A DNA stretch of 64,000 nt from Paenibacillus tyrphae. Its GTDB lineage: Bacteria; Bacillota; Bacilli; Paenibacillales; NBRC-103111. Position 1 is the stretch's first letter. The number at the start of each line of letters is the position of its first letter. The stretch is taken from contig NZ_JNVM01000016.1 of assembly GCF_000722545.1 (NCBI RefSeq), forward strand, positions 1 through 64,000, given 5' to 3'. The translations under genes and the position numbers were made by a program. This document shows positions 23,695 to 32,632 of this stretch, one piece after another. The notes beneath the pieces were generated by a model. It had not been told where the DNA came from. It saw only the letters and a list, made by a program, of their open reading frames with translations, and ran no database searches.

Positions 23695-24726
23695 ATGGAA
23701 GCAGTGAAAATGGGAGCGACGGAACGCCGCAAAAAAATTCAAGCCGTCACGGTGATATCCATTCTGGGCGTATTGATTGTGCTTGCTTTTCTCATCAGCA
23801 TGAACACCGGATACACCCGGCTGTCGCCGCTCGATGTTATCCGAACGCTGTTCGGTGGGGGGACGGCGAAGCAGGAGCTCATTTTGTTCGATTTCCGGCT
23901 GCCCCGCATCGTTATCTCGGTGCTGATCGGAGCGGGCTTGGCCGTTTCGGGGTGCATTTTGCAGGGGTTGTCCCGCAATCCACTGGCTGATCCGGGCATT
24001 CTGGGGATCAATGCCGGCGCAGGCTTGATGGTCGTGCTCTTCATCTCGTTTTTCCCGTCGAAGACGGCGGCGCCGGTTTTATTACTGCCCATTCTTGCCT
24101 TCGTCGGGGCGGGCGTCACCGCGGCCATCATCTACGGACTGGCTTACAAGAAGCACGAAGGCTTGTCGCCGACAAGTATGGTTCTTACCGGGATTGCCGT
24201 CGCAGCGGGCATCAGCGCTTTAATGGTAGTGCTAACGCTGCGGTTGAACCCGCAAAATTACCAGTTCGTCGCCGTCTGGCTGGCGGGAAGTATCTGGGGT
24301 TCGAACTGGAAATTTGTCATTTCTCTTCTGCCGTGGTTGATCGTGCTGCTGCCTTATGTGTTTTACAAAGCCCGAGTACTTAATGTAATCAATCTCGGAG
24401 AGCAGATGGCGACCGGCTTGGGCGCTCCCGTGGAAAAGGAACGGCTCGGTCTGCTTGCCGCCTCCGTCGGGATTGCGGGTGCTTGCGTCGCGGTAGGGGG
24501 AGGCATCGGTTTTGTAGGCTTGATCGGTCCGCATCTGGCCCGGCGTCTGATCGGTCCGAAGCACGAAATCCTGCTTCCGGCCTCGGCCTTGGTCGGCGGG
24601 CTGCTGATGATCGTCGCCGATACGATTGCCCGAGTCGTTATCCAGCCTACGGAGATTCCTACCGGAATTGTCGTCGCAATCATCGGCGCACCGTATTTTC
24701 TTTATTTGCTTGCCAGAGCGAGATAA
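23695..24726 (+). CDS. Iron-siderophore ABC transporter permease (FecCD family)
   Basis: This 343-residue second permease subunit has the same signatures (RLPRIVISVLIGAGLAVSGCILQGLSRNPLADPGILG and GGIGFVGLIGPHLARRLIG). It starts directly at the first permease's stop codon after GGAGGGAG, so the two are coupled and likely heterodimerise. An internal ATG at 23710 is an alternative start. No ATPase gene follows, so the pair probably uses a shared ATPase (FhuC/YusV type) encoded elsewhere. Confidence 0.9.
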   Translation: MEAVKMGATERRKKIQAVTVISILGVLIVLAFLISMNTGYTRLSPLDVIRTLFGGGTAKQELILFDFRLPRIVISVLIGAGLAVSGCILQGLSRNPLADPGILGINAGAGLMVVLFISFFPSKTAAPVLLLPILAFVGAGVTAAIIYGLAYKKHEGLSPTSMVLTGIAVAAGISALMVVLTLRLNPQNYQFVAVWLAGSIWGSNWKFVISLLPWLIVLLPYVFYKARVLNVINLGEQMATGLGAPVEKERLGLLAASVGIAGACVAVGGGIGFVGLIGPHLARRLIGPKHEILLPASALVGGLLMIVADTIARVVIQPTEIPTGIVVAIIGAPYFLYLLARAR

Positions 24727-24768
24727 ATCAAGAGTATTCGAGTAATGGTTCGGAGGGGAGTCATTAAA

Positions 24769-25728
24769 ATGAGAAAATCAAAGTTTACCTACATTGCCGT
24801 GTTTTTACTGATCCTGGTGATCGCAGGCTGCGGGGCCAATTCATCCGATTCCAAGCAGGCCGCTTCCGCCGATAGCACCGGCGCGAAGCCGGCGTCGGAG
24901 CGCGTCTACAAGCACGCGATGGGAGAGGCGAAAATTCCCGTCAAGCCGGAAAAGGTCGTCACGCTCCAATATGTCAGCCAGCTCCTGTCCATTGGCGTCA
25001 AGCCTCTCGGTGGCCCGTCCAATCTCCTTAAGGATCTGGCAGAGAAATCGGGGGGGATTGAAAATATCGGCGAAGCCGGGAGGTACAATTACGAAAAAAT
25101 ATTGGAGCTCCAGCCGGAGCTGATCATCACCGGGGATGTCGACCAGGAGACGTACGATAAATTATCCAAAATCGCTCCGACGGTCGTTATTCCGTGGAAC
25201 GAATACGATGTGTTCGGTCATGTCAAGGTCATGGGCGACATCATGAACCGCCAGAGCGAAGCCGAAGCTTGGAGCACGGCGTTCCGGGCTAAATTCCAAG
25301 CGGCGCGGGAGCAGATTCAGAGCGTCATCGAACCGGGAAAAACAGCGGCGATCTATAACATTCGCCCGAAGGAAATTTATGTATACGGGGTGCGGAATTT
25401 CGGCTTTACCATCTACAAAGCGCTGGAGCTGACGCCTCCGGCACCGGTGAAGAAGGAAATTGAGAAGAATCTGAACTTCTGGGCTGTTCCGGTGTCCTTG
25501 GAGCTGCTTCCGGAATACGCTTCCGATTATTTGTTCGTGTCGGTATTCGGCGATGACGACTCCAAGAAGCGGCTGGATGAAATTTCGCAAACCGCGCTAT
25601 GGGCGAACCTGCCTGCCGTCAAAAACAATCGGGTATACATGCTGAATCTCGATACATGGTTCGGCTACACGCCGCATGATATCGAGAAGCAGCTGCAGGA
25701 GATTGTGACTATGCTCAAGAAATCTTAA
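24769..25728 (+). CDS. Iron-siderophore binding lipoprotein
   Basis: This 319-residue protein has a lipoprotein signal (MRKSKF then hydrophobic, lipobox IAGC near residue 20) and a PF01497 periplasmic-binding fold: EKVVTLQYVSQLLSIGVKPLG, LELQPELIITG and a C-terminal WFGYTPHDIEKQLQEI. It delivers the siderophore to the two FecCD permeases just upstream. GGAGGGGAG precedes the ATG at 24769; the frame opens earlier at 24745. A terminator follows. Confidence 0.9.
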   Translation: MRKSKFTYIAVFLLILVIAGCGANSSDSKQAASADSTGAKPASERVYKHAMGEAKIPVKPEKVVTLQYVSQLLSIGVKPLGGPSNLLKDLAEKSGGIENIGEAGRYNYEKILELQPELIITGDVDQETYDKLSKIAPTVVIPWNEYDVFGHVKVMGDIMNRQSEAEAWSTAFRAKFQAAREQIQSVIEPGKTAAIYNIRPKEIYVYGVRNFGFTIYKALELTPPAPVKKEIEKNLNFWAVPVSLELLPEYASDYLFVSVFGDDDSKKRLDEISQTALWANLPAVKNNRVYMLNLDTWFGYTPHDIEKQLQEIVTMLKKS

Positions 25729-25742
25729 GTCTCATATCATAG

Positions 25743-25778
25743 AAAAGACCGCTGAATGATCAAGTTCAGCGGTCTTTT
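25743..25778. terminator. Bidirectional terminator
   Basis: A perfect 14-bp stem, AAAAGACCGCTGAA/TTCAGCGGTCTTTT, separates the convergent siderophore operon and the GH18 gene. Confidence 0.88.
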
Positions 25779-25784
25779 GCGTAT

Positions 25785-27719
25785 TTATTTCTGCTGGATC
25801 ATCGTATTCCATAATTCCTTCGTATCGTAACCGAGGCGCCAAGCGGACACGCCGGCCAATTCGTACTTTTTGGCGATGTCGATCCGCGCTTTGACGGTTT
25901 CTTCGTTTTCCAGCCAGAAGACGTTCTTGAAGCCGTCCTGCTCATACTCGACCTTGTACTGATTGAAGCGGCTGTCCCAGCTGAGATTCGCTTGCTTGGA
26001 GGAGATGAGGCCGGTCAAGTCCTTCATCAGCAGCGCGCGGTTGCTGTCCAGCTTGCCGGATTTGTCAACCTTCCACTCCCGTGCATAGAACGGAATCCCC
26101 ATGATCAGCTTGTCGCGCGGAATGCCGTAGGCTAGAAATTCCTGCACGCCCTGTTCAACCCAAGGCAGACCGGCCACGGAACCCGGTTCGGTGCTGCCTT
26201 TCCAATATTGGTCGTAGGTCATCGTGATGACGTAGTCGACAATCTGGCCGAGCTTCTCGTGCTCAAACGCGGTTTTCGCATTCCATGCGGCGCTTCCTCT
26301 TGGCAGATCGACCGAGATGACAAGTCCTTTTTGATGGGCCGCATCTGTGATTTCCTTCATGAACGTCGTGAAGGCGGAGCGGTCCGTGCCTGCGACGCTC
26401 TCGAAGTCGATGTTCAGCCCGTCCGCACCGATGGCGACGGCTTTATCGACCAGCGCGGAAATGAACTTGCTGCGGGCTTGCGCCGAGGCGAGAAATTGCG
26501 TCGTCATTGCCGTATCGAACTGGTTGTTGACAAGCGGATGGACGGAATACCCCTGTTTTTTCAGCCAAGCGACGGTTTCTTTGTTCGAGCTGTCGGTCAC
26601 ATTGCCCGAGCCGTCGGCGAGCTGAAAGTAGGTGGGGGAGACGACATCCAGCCCCGAGGTGTTGCTCACCTGACTGCGGATTGTGGCGTCGCTGGAGCTT
26701 CCGTTCCAGCCCCAGAACTGCAGACCGCGAAGGTTGTTCCAGATGCTGGACCCGTCGTCGTACAGCCGAATGGAGGTGTTGGAATAACCCATGGCGTAGG
26801 ATAACGCGCCGCCAATCGTAGAAAAGTCCGCAATCCATTTGTCTTTTTGAAACACTCGATAATAAGGATAATTATTCCATATGACGCGCGCGGTGCCGTC
26901 AAGTCCCGCCGCTTCATCATCGGTGATCCGGGTATGATCGAACTGCTTGGCGTAGGCTATCGCCTCGTCAATGCTAAGGAACGAATTCAGCAGCGTTTCG
27001 AACTGGTACACTTTATACGGTTTGACGTTGGAGTATACGACTTTGCCCGTTTCGGTGTTCACAATCTTCGAATTGCCCCAATTGAGCGATTCGTTCACGG
27101 CATCCTCTAAGTAAGCAAACTTCCAATTCTCAGCGGAATATGTACCTTGATAGATTTGATAAATTTTGCTGCCGCTGCGCAGCTCCGTCTTGCGGCTGGC
27201 CGGAATGTTGTCCCATACCCAGCGGTGCGTGCCGAGCTCGACGATATGGGCATTGCCCCATTTTTTCGCTTCGGCGATCGCTTGGTTCAACGTTTCGAAG
27301 TTCCAGGAATCCATCGTAATGTCGTCGCCTTGGTAGACGCGGTACTTCGGGTAATTACTCCACACCCAGCCGCCGGATTGCAGGTCGCGTACGCTGGCAT
27401 GTCCCCAATTGGACGCTTCGCGTATCGCCTGATCCAAGCTGGCGTATTCCCATTTGGACGAGCTGTAGCCGTTCTGGAATACCTTGTAGCGGGGGTAATT
27501 ATGCCATACCCATTTACGGGTACCGATCTCTTCGACGTGGCTGTCCGCGAACTGCTTGGCATAATTTTCGGCGGACTTGTAATCGGACGTCTCCAGCAGC
27601 ATGGTGGTATCCTGATAGACGCGGAACTTGGATGTCTTGTCGGCTGCCATAACGGAGCCCGCGGAGGAGAGGAAGAGCGTCATAACGGACAACGTCAGCA
27701 GGGTGTTGCGCTTCAACAT
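25785..27719 (-). CDS. Secreted GH18 glycosidase with six N-terminal repeats
   Basis: This 644-residue protein has a signal peptide (1-25, VMA/AD). Residues 30-320 hold six repeats of about 48-58 residues with the pattern (K/Y)(Y/F)(R/K)V(Y/F)Q...AI..A..W...G..VW.NYP. Residues 330-644 form a glycoside hydrolase 18 domain of the YaaH/YdhD type, with the catalytic DGLNIDFE, the YDQYW strand and the GIPFYAREW and SAWRLG ends. Such enzymes act on chitin or spore-cortex and peptidoglycan glycans. The repeats may bind the wall or spore surface. AAAGAGG precedes the ATG. Confidence 0.83.
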   Translation of the reverse strand: MLKRNTLLTLSVMTLFLSSAGSVMAADKTSKFRVYQDTTMLLETSDYKSAENYAKQFADSHVEEIGTRKWVWHNYPRYKVFQNGYSSSKWEYASLDQAIREASNWGHASVRDLQSGGWVWSNYPKYRVYQGDDITMDSWNFETLNQAIAEAKKWGNAHIVELGTHRWVWDNIPASRKTELRSGSKIYQIYQGTYSAENWKFAYLEDAVNESLNWGNSKIVNTETGKVVYSNVKPYKVYQFETLLNSFLSIDEAIAYAKQFDHTRITDDEAAGLDGTARVIWNNYPYYRVFQKDKWIADFSTIGGALSYAMGYSNTSIRLYDDGSSIWNNLRGLQFWGWNGSSSDATIRSQVSNTSGLDVVSPTYFQLADGSGNVTDSSNKETVAWLKKQGYSVHPLVNNQFDTAMTTQFLASAQARSKFISALVDKAVAIGADGLNIDFESVAGTDRSAFTTFMKEITDAAHQKGLVISVDLPRGSAAWNAKTAFEHEKLGQIVDYVITMTYDQYWKGSTEPGSVAGLPWVEQGVQEFLAYGIPRDKLIMGIPFYAREWKVDKSGKLDSNRALLMKDLTGLISSKQANLSWDSRFNQYKVEYEQDGFKNVFWLENEETVKARIDIAKKYELAGVSAWRLGYDTKELWNTMIQQK

Positions 27720-27822
27720 ACATCAGCCTCTTTCTGGTCAGTCTACTCTATTAAACGTTAGAAGAGGCCTTGAAGTTGCGAGGAAAATAATAGAATCCTG
27801 AATGAGGCGGCCATTGGATGCA

Positions 27823-27857
27823 AAAAAATAACCCTCCAAGCCATCGCTTGAAGGGTC
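27823..27857 (-). terminator. Terminator of the second DUF2653 cassette
   Basis: On the minus strand, ACCCTTCAAGC and GCTTGGAGGGT form an 11-bp stem (one G-T pair) followed by TATTTTTTT. Confidence 0.85.
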
Positions 27858-27867
27858 GTTCGGAAGG

Positions 27868-28143
27868 TCAGCCGATATCGGCGACGATTTCATCTTCCAG
27901 CACGAGCTGGATTTGATCCCGGAACACGCGGATATTTTGCTCCTTGAGCAGGTAACGCTCGATCGCTTCCAGCATGTTGGCGGCGATCAGGATCTGGCTG
28001 CGGCCTTCGGCGTGCACTTCGGCGGAGAAGCCATGGTCCTCGTCCCACATGAGCTCCACTTCGACCTGTGTCGGATGAATCTGCTTTCGTTCGGCGATAT
28101 TCAGGCATATCGCATTGATAATATCTTGCTCCGATAGTCGCAT
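27868..28143 (-). CDS. DUF2653 (YxcD-like) protein
   Basis: This 91-residue protein matches DUF2653: LSEQDIINAICLNIAERKQI, a central VELMWDEDHGFSAEV and IAANMLEAIERYLL. It is shorter than the paralogue at 11896. It follows the membrane protein gene at 28171 by 27 bases with its own AGAGGT site, repeating the gene order of the 11-12 kb cassette. Confidence 0.8.
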   Translation of the reverse strand: MRLSEQDIINAICLNIAERKQIHPTQVEVELMWDEDHGFSAEVHAEGRSQILIAANMLEAIERYLLKEQNIRVFRDQIQLVLEDEIVADIG

Positions 28144-28170
28144 ATCCCGGTAACCTCTTTATCCTTAAAT

Positions 28171-28605
28171 TTAGAAACGCTTCGGTTCATCGTTGAACTT
28201 CTTGCGGTCACGGAAGTAGACGAAAATTTTGCGGATGACGACGAACAATACGACAATCGCTAGCACGTTCACCATCAGACCCAGCAAGTCGCCGAGGAAG
28301 CCCATGCCACCGAACAGGCTTCCGAAGAGAAGACCCGCCAGACCGCCGATCATCAGGCCTTTCATCAGACCGCCGCTGAAAAAGCCGGGTTTCTTTGCCG
28401 GCGTTGCCGCCGTGCCTGTCGGCGATTTGGAAGCGGCAGGCTCGGTTTTATTGATGCCGTTGTTCGGCGTTTGCGTGGTGTTGGAACTGCTGGGCGTGTA
28501 GCTTTTTTTCGAGGACTTGTACCCTTTGGCGTCGACCATACCGGGTGCGGTGAACGAAAACACCAGCATACAAGCCATCAAAATGAGAGACAACTTTTTC
28601 AACAT
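28171..28605 (-). CDS. Exported Ser/Thr-rich membrane protein, partner of DUF2653
   Basis: This 144-residue protein has a signal peptide (1-26, VDA), a Ser/Thr/Asn/Pro-rich linker (residues 28-75), a Gly-rich hydrophobic stretch (GGLMKGLMIGGLAGLLFGSLFGGMGFLG), a final helix and a basic tail. The design is the same as the protein at 11066 with a much shorter stalk. GGAGGA precedes the ATG. It heads the cassette with the DUF2653 gene. Function unknown; the Gly-rich helix could insert beside another membrane protein. Confidence 0.72.
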   Translation of the reverse strand: MLKKLSLILMACMLVFSFTAPGMVDAKGYKSSKKSYTPSSSNTTQTPNNGINKTEPAASKSPTGTAATPAKKPGFFSGGLMKGLMIGGLAGLLFGSLFGGMGFLGDLLGLMVNVLAIVVLFVVIRKIFVYFRDRKKFNDEPKRF

Positions 28606-28745
28606 CTTTTTGCATCCTCCATCAAATAGAATAAACTTCCTGTCTTAGCTTACTACGTATAATGTGGGCGACGGTTTCAGAATTTAAACGAACTTGCTAC
28701 AATAGAAGATGAAAAGATCATTTTTATGAACAGAGGGACGTTGTG

Positions 28746-29288
28746 ATGCCTAACTATACCGAAGCGTATATCCAATATTTGATGCACTTCCATGCGGAGC
28801 GCGATTATTTCGAATGCCACGAGGTGATGGAAGAATACTGGAAGGAGCATCCGGAAGATCCTTGCAGCGAGGCTTGCGTCGGGCTGATCCAAGTGGCCGT
28901 ATCGCTCTACCATCAGCGGCGGGGGAATCGGGCCGGGGCGGTCAAAATGCTTGCGAGCTCGCTCCAACGATTCAAAGACGAGCAGTTGGAGCAGCTCGGC
29001 ATCGACGCGGCCGAATTCCGGCTGCGTTTGCAATCGCGTCTGCGTGAACTGGATAAGGACGATTTCGTCTATACCGATCTGGATATTCCGCTGCAGGACG
29101 AGGCACTGACCGCCTTATGCCGGGATGCCGCCGCTCAAGCGCAAGCCGAGTGGGGACAGCCGAGCAACTTGAACGATACGTATCTCATTCATAAGCATAC
29201 GCTTCGCGATCGCAGCGGCGTCGTAGCGGAGCGTGAGCTGCAGAGGCAGCGCAGGATGGAGCGCAGGGCGACGGGGGACGGCGTATGA
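28746..29288 (+). CDS. DUF309 domain protein
   Basis: This 180-residue protein carries the DUF309 signature FHAERDYFECHEVMEEYWKEH (His and Glu residues likely bind a metal) and GLIQVAVSLYHQRRGN. It is all-helical with no signal. The family has no assigned function. Its stop overlaps the response regulator start by 4 bases, so it is translated with the two-component system. The GTG at 28743 is an alternative start; I prefer ATG 28746 after GAGGGA. Confidence 0.8.
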   Translation: MPNYTEAYIQYLMHFHAERDYFECHEVMEEYWKEHPEDPCSEACVGLIQVAVSLYHQRRGNRAGAVKMLASSLQRFKDEQLEQLGIDAAEFRLRLQSRLRELDKDDFVYTDLDIPLQDEALTALCRDAAAQAQAEWGQPSNLNDTYLIHKHTLRDRSGVVAERELQRQRRMERRATGDGV

Positions 29289-30028
29289 GCCGGATGTCCG
29301 TAAGCGGCGAGCCGCAAAAAATTATGGTTGTGGACGACGAGCCGCATATCGTCGAGGTCATTCGGCTTTATCTGGAGCATGCGGGCTATGTTCCCATTCT
29401 GCACTTCCGGGGCGGAGAGGTGCTGGAGCGGGTGAAGGCCGAAGCGCCCGACCTTGTGCTGCTTGACGTCATGCTGCCCGACGTATCGGGCTTCGAGCTA
29501 TGCAGTCAGATTCGCAAGCTGCCGGGAGCGGAAGGCGCGACGCCGATTATTTTCCTGACCGCCAAGGGCGAGTCGATTGATAAGCTGCGCGGCTTTAACC
29601 TCGGGGTGGACGATTATATCGTCAAGCCGTTCGACCCGAACGAAATGGTGGCGCGGATCAAGGCTGTCCTGCGGCGGGCCGGGCAGCAGGGAACCGCGCC
29701 GGCGGTACCGGCAGAACATGCCTCGAAGCCGCTGGAAGTCGGTAATTTAAGCATCGACCTGGATCAGTACAAGGTAAGCTTAAATGGAAGCAGAGTCGAC
29801 TTGACGCCCAAAGAGATTGAGCTGCTGCATTTTTTGGCCGCCAGCCCCGGCAGGGTGTATACCCGTGAGGATCTGCTCGGGTACGTGTGGAACTTCGATT
29901 TTAGCGGCGGCACCCGAACCGTGGACGCCCACGTGAAAAATTTGCGCAAGAAGCTCGGCTCCCACGAGGCCTGGACGATTCAGACGCTGTGGGGCATCGG
30001 GTACTCGTTCGAGGTGCGCGGCACATGA
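29285..30028 (+). CDS. OmpR/PhoB-family response regulator
   Basis: This 247-residue regulator has a receiver domain (VVDDEPHIVEVI, phosphorylated Asp in LVLLDVMLPD near residue 60, Lys in DDYIVKPFDPNE) and a C-terminal winged helix (LTPKEIELLHFLAASPGRVYTREDLLGYVW, VDAHVKNLRKKL). It is the partner of the histidine kinase that overlaps it by 4 bases. The regulon cannot be inferred from the sequence. Confidence 0.93.
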   Translation: MSRMSVSGEPQKIMVVDDEPHIVEVIRLYLEHAGYVPILHFRGGEVLERVKAEAPDLVLLDVMLPDVSGFELCSQIRKLPGAEGATPIIFLTAKGESIDKLRGFNLGVDDYIVKPFDPNEMVARIKAVLRRAGQQGTAPAVPAEHASKPLEVGNLSIDLDQYKVSLNGSRVDLTPKEIELLHFLAASPGRVYTREDLLGYVWNFDFSGGTRTVDAHVKNLRKKLGSHEAWTIQTLWGIGYSFEVRGT

Positions 30029-31476
30029 TCAAGCGGTGGATGCGCAGCCTGTATATTCAAATCTTTCTGTCCTTTCTCGCCACCTGCGTGCTCGTGTTCG
30101 TAGGCTTGGCCGTATTTTGGAATTCTTACTTTACGGATTTTTTCTATAAGGACAAAAAAGAGCTGCTGCGCTCGCGTTCCGCCGAAGTCGTCAAGCTGCT
30201 GCCTACGGTTCAGGAAGGGGCGCTTTCCACAAGAGAACTGCGGCTCGGAAGCCGGATCATCGGCCGCAGCATCAACGGCTCGGTATGGTTGGTCGATGCG
30301 AAAGGCGTGGTGTTGAACGGCTCGTCGGACCGGGAGGGGACGACGATTCCGAAGCCGCTTGAGCTGCTGCTCGCAGAAGGACTGAAAGGCGGGAGCGGGT
30401 ATTCGGCAGGGCAGTACAAGGTCGATCCGTACGGCGGGGAAGGGCTGCTGGCCTATTACACGCCAGCGGAGCTGAATGGTCAGCCGATCGTCATTATGAT
30501 GCTTGTCCCTGCGCTGGAAAGCAGCGAAGCGCTAAAGGCCATCCGCTGGAATATTTTCGTTCCGCTGCTGTTCTCTTTGGTCGCCGTTGGGGTCATTCTT
30601 TTCATCTTGTCGCGCAAGCTGGCCGGTCCTCTTCAGCAGATGAACCATGCGGCGCTTGAAGTGGCGAACGGCGACTTTTCAACGAGAGTACCGGTCTCGT
30701 CCAACGACGAGATCGGCGAGCTGGCGCGAAGCTTTAACTTCATGGTCGATCAGCTGGAGCAGTGGGACGACAACCGTCAGGGGTTCCTGGCCAATGTATC
30801 GCATGAGCTGCGGTCGCCGCTGACGTCGCTGCGCGGACTGATCGTCGCGATGAACGACCGGGTCATTCCGCCCGAGAAATTCTCGCATTACTTGAAAATA
30901 TGCGATCATGAAGTGCAGCGGCTGCAGCGGCTCGTAGACGACCTGCTCGACCTCGCCCGCATTCAGAACGGAACGGACGTATTCCGGACGCGTCCCATTG
31001 TACTGCCGGCCAAGGTGAGCGAGGTGCTGGAGCTGGTGCAGAGCGCCGCTTCCGACAAAGGGCTGCAGATGCGCTTGACCGGCCCCAGGCCGGGAACGCC
31101 GCCGCTGTGGTGCGAGCTTGATCCGGACCGGTTTGCGCAAATTTTGCTCAACCTGCTGTATAACGCGATCCGATTCACACCTTCCGGGGGGACGATTACC
31201 GTTGAACTTGCAGCTGAAGGAGGGGAGGCCGTCATCGTCGTGCGCGATACGGGGATCGGCATGAGCGAAAGCGAGCTGCTCCGGATCTGGGACCGGTTCT
31301 ACAAGGCGGAGCCGTCGCGCTCCGGCAATTCGGACGGCACCGGGCTCGGTCTGACCATCGTCAAGCATCTTGTCACGGGGATGAAAGGGGCGATTGCGGT
31401 AGCAAGCGAGCTCGGGAAGGGCACGGAATTCCGGATCGCGTTCCCGCTCCTCGCCCCGGAGCGCTATGGAAGTTGA
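30025..31476 (+). CDS. Membrane sensor histidine kinase
   Basis: This 483-residue kinase has two membrane helices (about 13-35 and 170-190) around an extracellular sensor domain of about 130 residues, a HAMP linker (KLAGPLQQMNHAALEVANGDFSTRV), the dimer/phosphoacceptor motif NVSHELRSPLTSLRG with His near 260, and ATPase boxes NLLYNAIRFT, DTGIGM and GTGLGLTIVKHL. The ATGA overlap with the response regulator fixes the start at 30025. It resembles the PhoR/ResE class. Confidence 0.92.
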   Translation: MIKRWMRSLYIQIFLSFLATCVLVFVGLAVFWNSYFTDFFYKDKKELLRSRSAEVVKLLPTVQEGALSTRELRLGSRIIGRSINGSVWLVDAKGVVLNGSSDREGTTIPKPLELLLAEGLKGGSGYSAGQYKVDPYGGEGLLAYYTPAELNGQPIVIMMLVPALESSEALKAIRWNIFVPLLFSLVAVGVILFILSRKLAGPLQQMNHAALEVANGDFSTRVPVSSNDEIGELARSFNFMVDQLEQWDDNRQGFLANVSHELRSPLTSLRGLIVAMNDRVIPPEKFSHYLKICDHEVQRLQRLVDDLLDLARIQNGTDVFRTRPIVLPAKVSEVLELVQSAASDKGLQMRLTGPRPGTPPLWCELDPDRFAQILLNLLYNAIRFTPSGGTITVELAAEGGEAVIVVRDTGIGMSESELLRIWDRFYKAEPSRSGNSDGTGLGLTIVKHLVTGMKGAIAVASELGKGTEFRIAFPLLAPERYGS

Positions 31477-31577
31477 TGGGACCGCTGGAAACCAGTCTCT
31501 TGTGAAATAGCGAAAAAAAAGATAAGATTTTAAAAAAACGTCAGCCTATTTTTAGAAACAGGAAGGATGAAGTGCGA

Positions 31578-32135
31578 ATGCCGAATTTACTATCCCAGAT
31601 CATGGAGTACAACCGCTCGTTTGTCGAGGAGCAAAAGTACGAGCCTTACTTAACGTCAAAATTTCCGGATCGGAAATTCGTCATTCTTACTTGCATGGAT
31701 ACGCGACTTATTGAGCTGCTCCCGGCTAGCATGAACATTAAGAACGGCGACGTGAAGATGATTAAAGCGGCCGGAGGTGTCGTCTCGACTCCGTTCGGCG
31801 GCATCATGCGCAGTATTATCGTGGCGATTTACGAGCTGGGCGCGGATGAAGTGCTGGTCATCGGCCATCACGATTGCGGGATGAGCCACTTGAACCCGGA
31901 GCGCGTGAAGGAGAAATTTGTGGCGCGGGGGATTAAAGAAGAGACGCTCAAAACGCTGGAATATTCGGGCCTGAACCTCGAACGGTGGCTGCGGGGCTTC
32001 GAAGATGTCAAGGAAAGCGTTAAAAGCAGCGTGAATATTATCAAGAACCATCCGCTCGTACCGGCCATCCCGGTTCACGGGCTGGTCATCGACCCTTCGA
32101 CCGGCAAGCTGGATGTTATCGTCAACGGCTACTAA
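31578..32135 (+). CDS. Beta-class carbonic anhydrase (YtiB-like)
   Basis: This 185-residue protein has the zinc motifs of beta carbonic anhydrases: CMDTR near residue 37 (Cys plus the Asp-Arg dyad) and GHHDCGM near 93-99 (His and Cys). The long helical segment before the final strand (IPVHGLVIDPSTGKLDVI) matches YtiB-type enzymes. It interconverts CO2 and bicarbonate. The ATG at 31578 fits the GGAAGGA site better than the GTG at 31572. Confidence 0.88.
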   Translation: MPNLLSQIMEYNRSFVEEQKYEPYLTSKFPDRKFVILTCMDTRLIELLPASMNIKNGDVKMIKAAGGVVSTPFGGIMRSIIVAIYELGADEVLVIGHHDCGMSHLNPERVKEKFVARGIKEETLKTLEYSGLNLERWLRGFEDVKESVKSSVNIIKNHPLVPAIPVHGLVIDPSTGKLDVIVNGY

Positions 32136-32150
32136 GCCGTTCCCGAAACG

Positions 32151-32182
32151 AAAAAGGTGAGAAGGCCATTATGCCTTCTCAC
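32151..32182 (-). terminator. Terminator overlapping the YqkB-like stop codon
   Basis: GGTGAGAAGGC/GCCTTCTCACC (11 bp) with TTTTT on the minus strand lies between convergent genes; the downstream arm contains the minus-strand stop codon. Confidence 0.8.
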
Positions 32183-32523
32183 CGGTTCGCGACGGCGTTT
32201 CGCTTATCGATCAGCCGCATGTTCGCATTGTAGATTTGTCCGCTGCTTTTCAAAATAAAGCAGTAGCCGCTCGATTGATAGTCGATCGTCATGTTTTCCT
32301 CGAAAAACACCTCGTGCTTCCGGTCCATCAGCACTTCGAACGGGTCCCCTGCCACGATAAAATCGTTCCGGTCCGGCTCGTCTGTGATCCACAGCGTCGG
32401 CACGCCGCTGACCGCGCATCCGCAGCCCTCCGCATCATAGACAAGCTTCAACCGTCCGCCCGCTTGCCGGTCCAGAATGCGCCGAATTTCCGCTACCGCA
32501 CTATCCGTAAAGAGGATACGCAT
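32179..32523 (-). CDS. YqkB-like HesB-family protein
   Basis: This 114-residue protein has a HesB-like start (ILFTDSAVAEIRRIL, LKLVYDAEGCGCAVSGVPTL) and the C-terminal SSGYCFILKSSGQIYNANM that is typical of Bacillus YqkB. The A-type scaffold proteins for iron-sulfur clusters use three Cys, and only CGC plus a differently placed Cys are present, so cluster carriage is uncertain. AAAGGAG precedes the ATG. Confidence 0.8.
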   Translation of the reverse strand: MRILFTDSAVAEIRRILDRQAGGRLKLVYDAEGCGCAVSGVPTLWITDEPDRNDFIVAGDPFEVLMDRKHEVFFEENMTIDYQSSGYCFILKSSGQIYNANMRLIDKRNAVANR

Positions 32524-32632
32524 CGTTACGTCACACTCCTTTCCTTTTTATCATACCTCATTTCGGCGATATTTGCTTCTGCTCCGCGAACGAAGTATGA
32601 TCAATGTATATCTTTGGAAAGGGGAATGCCCG

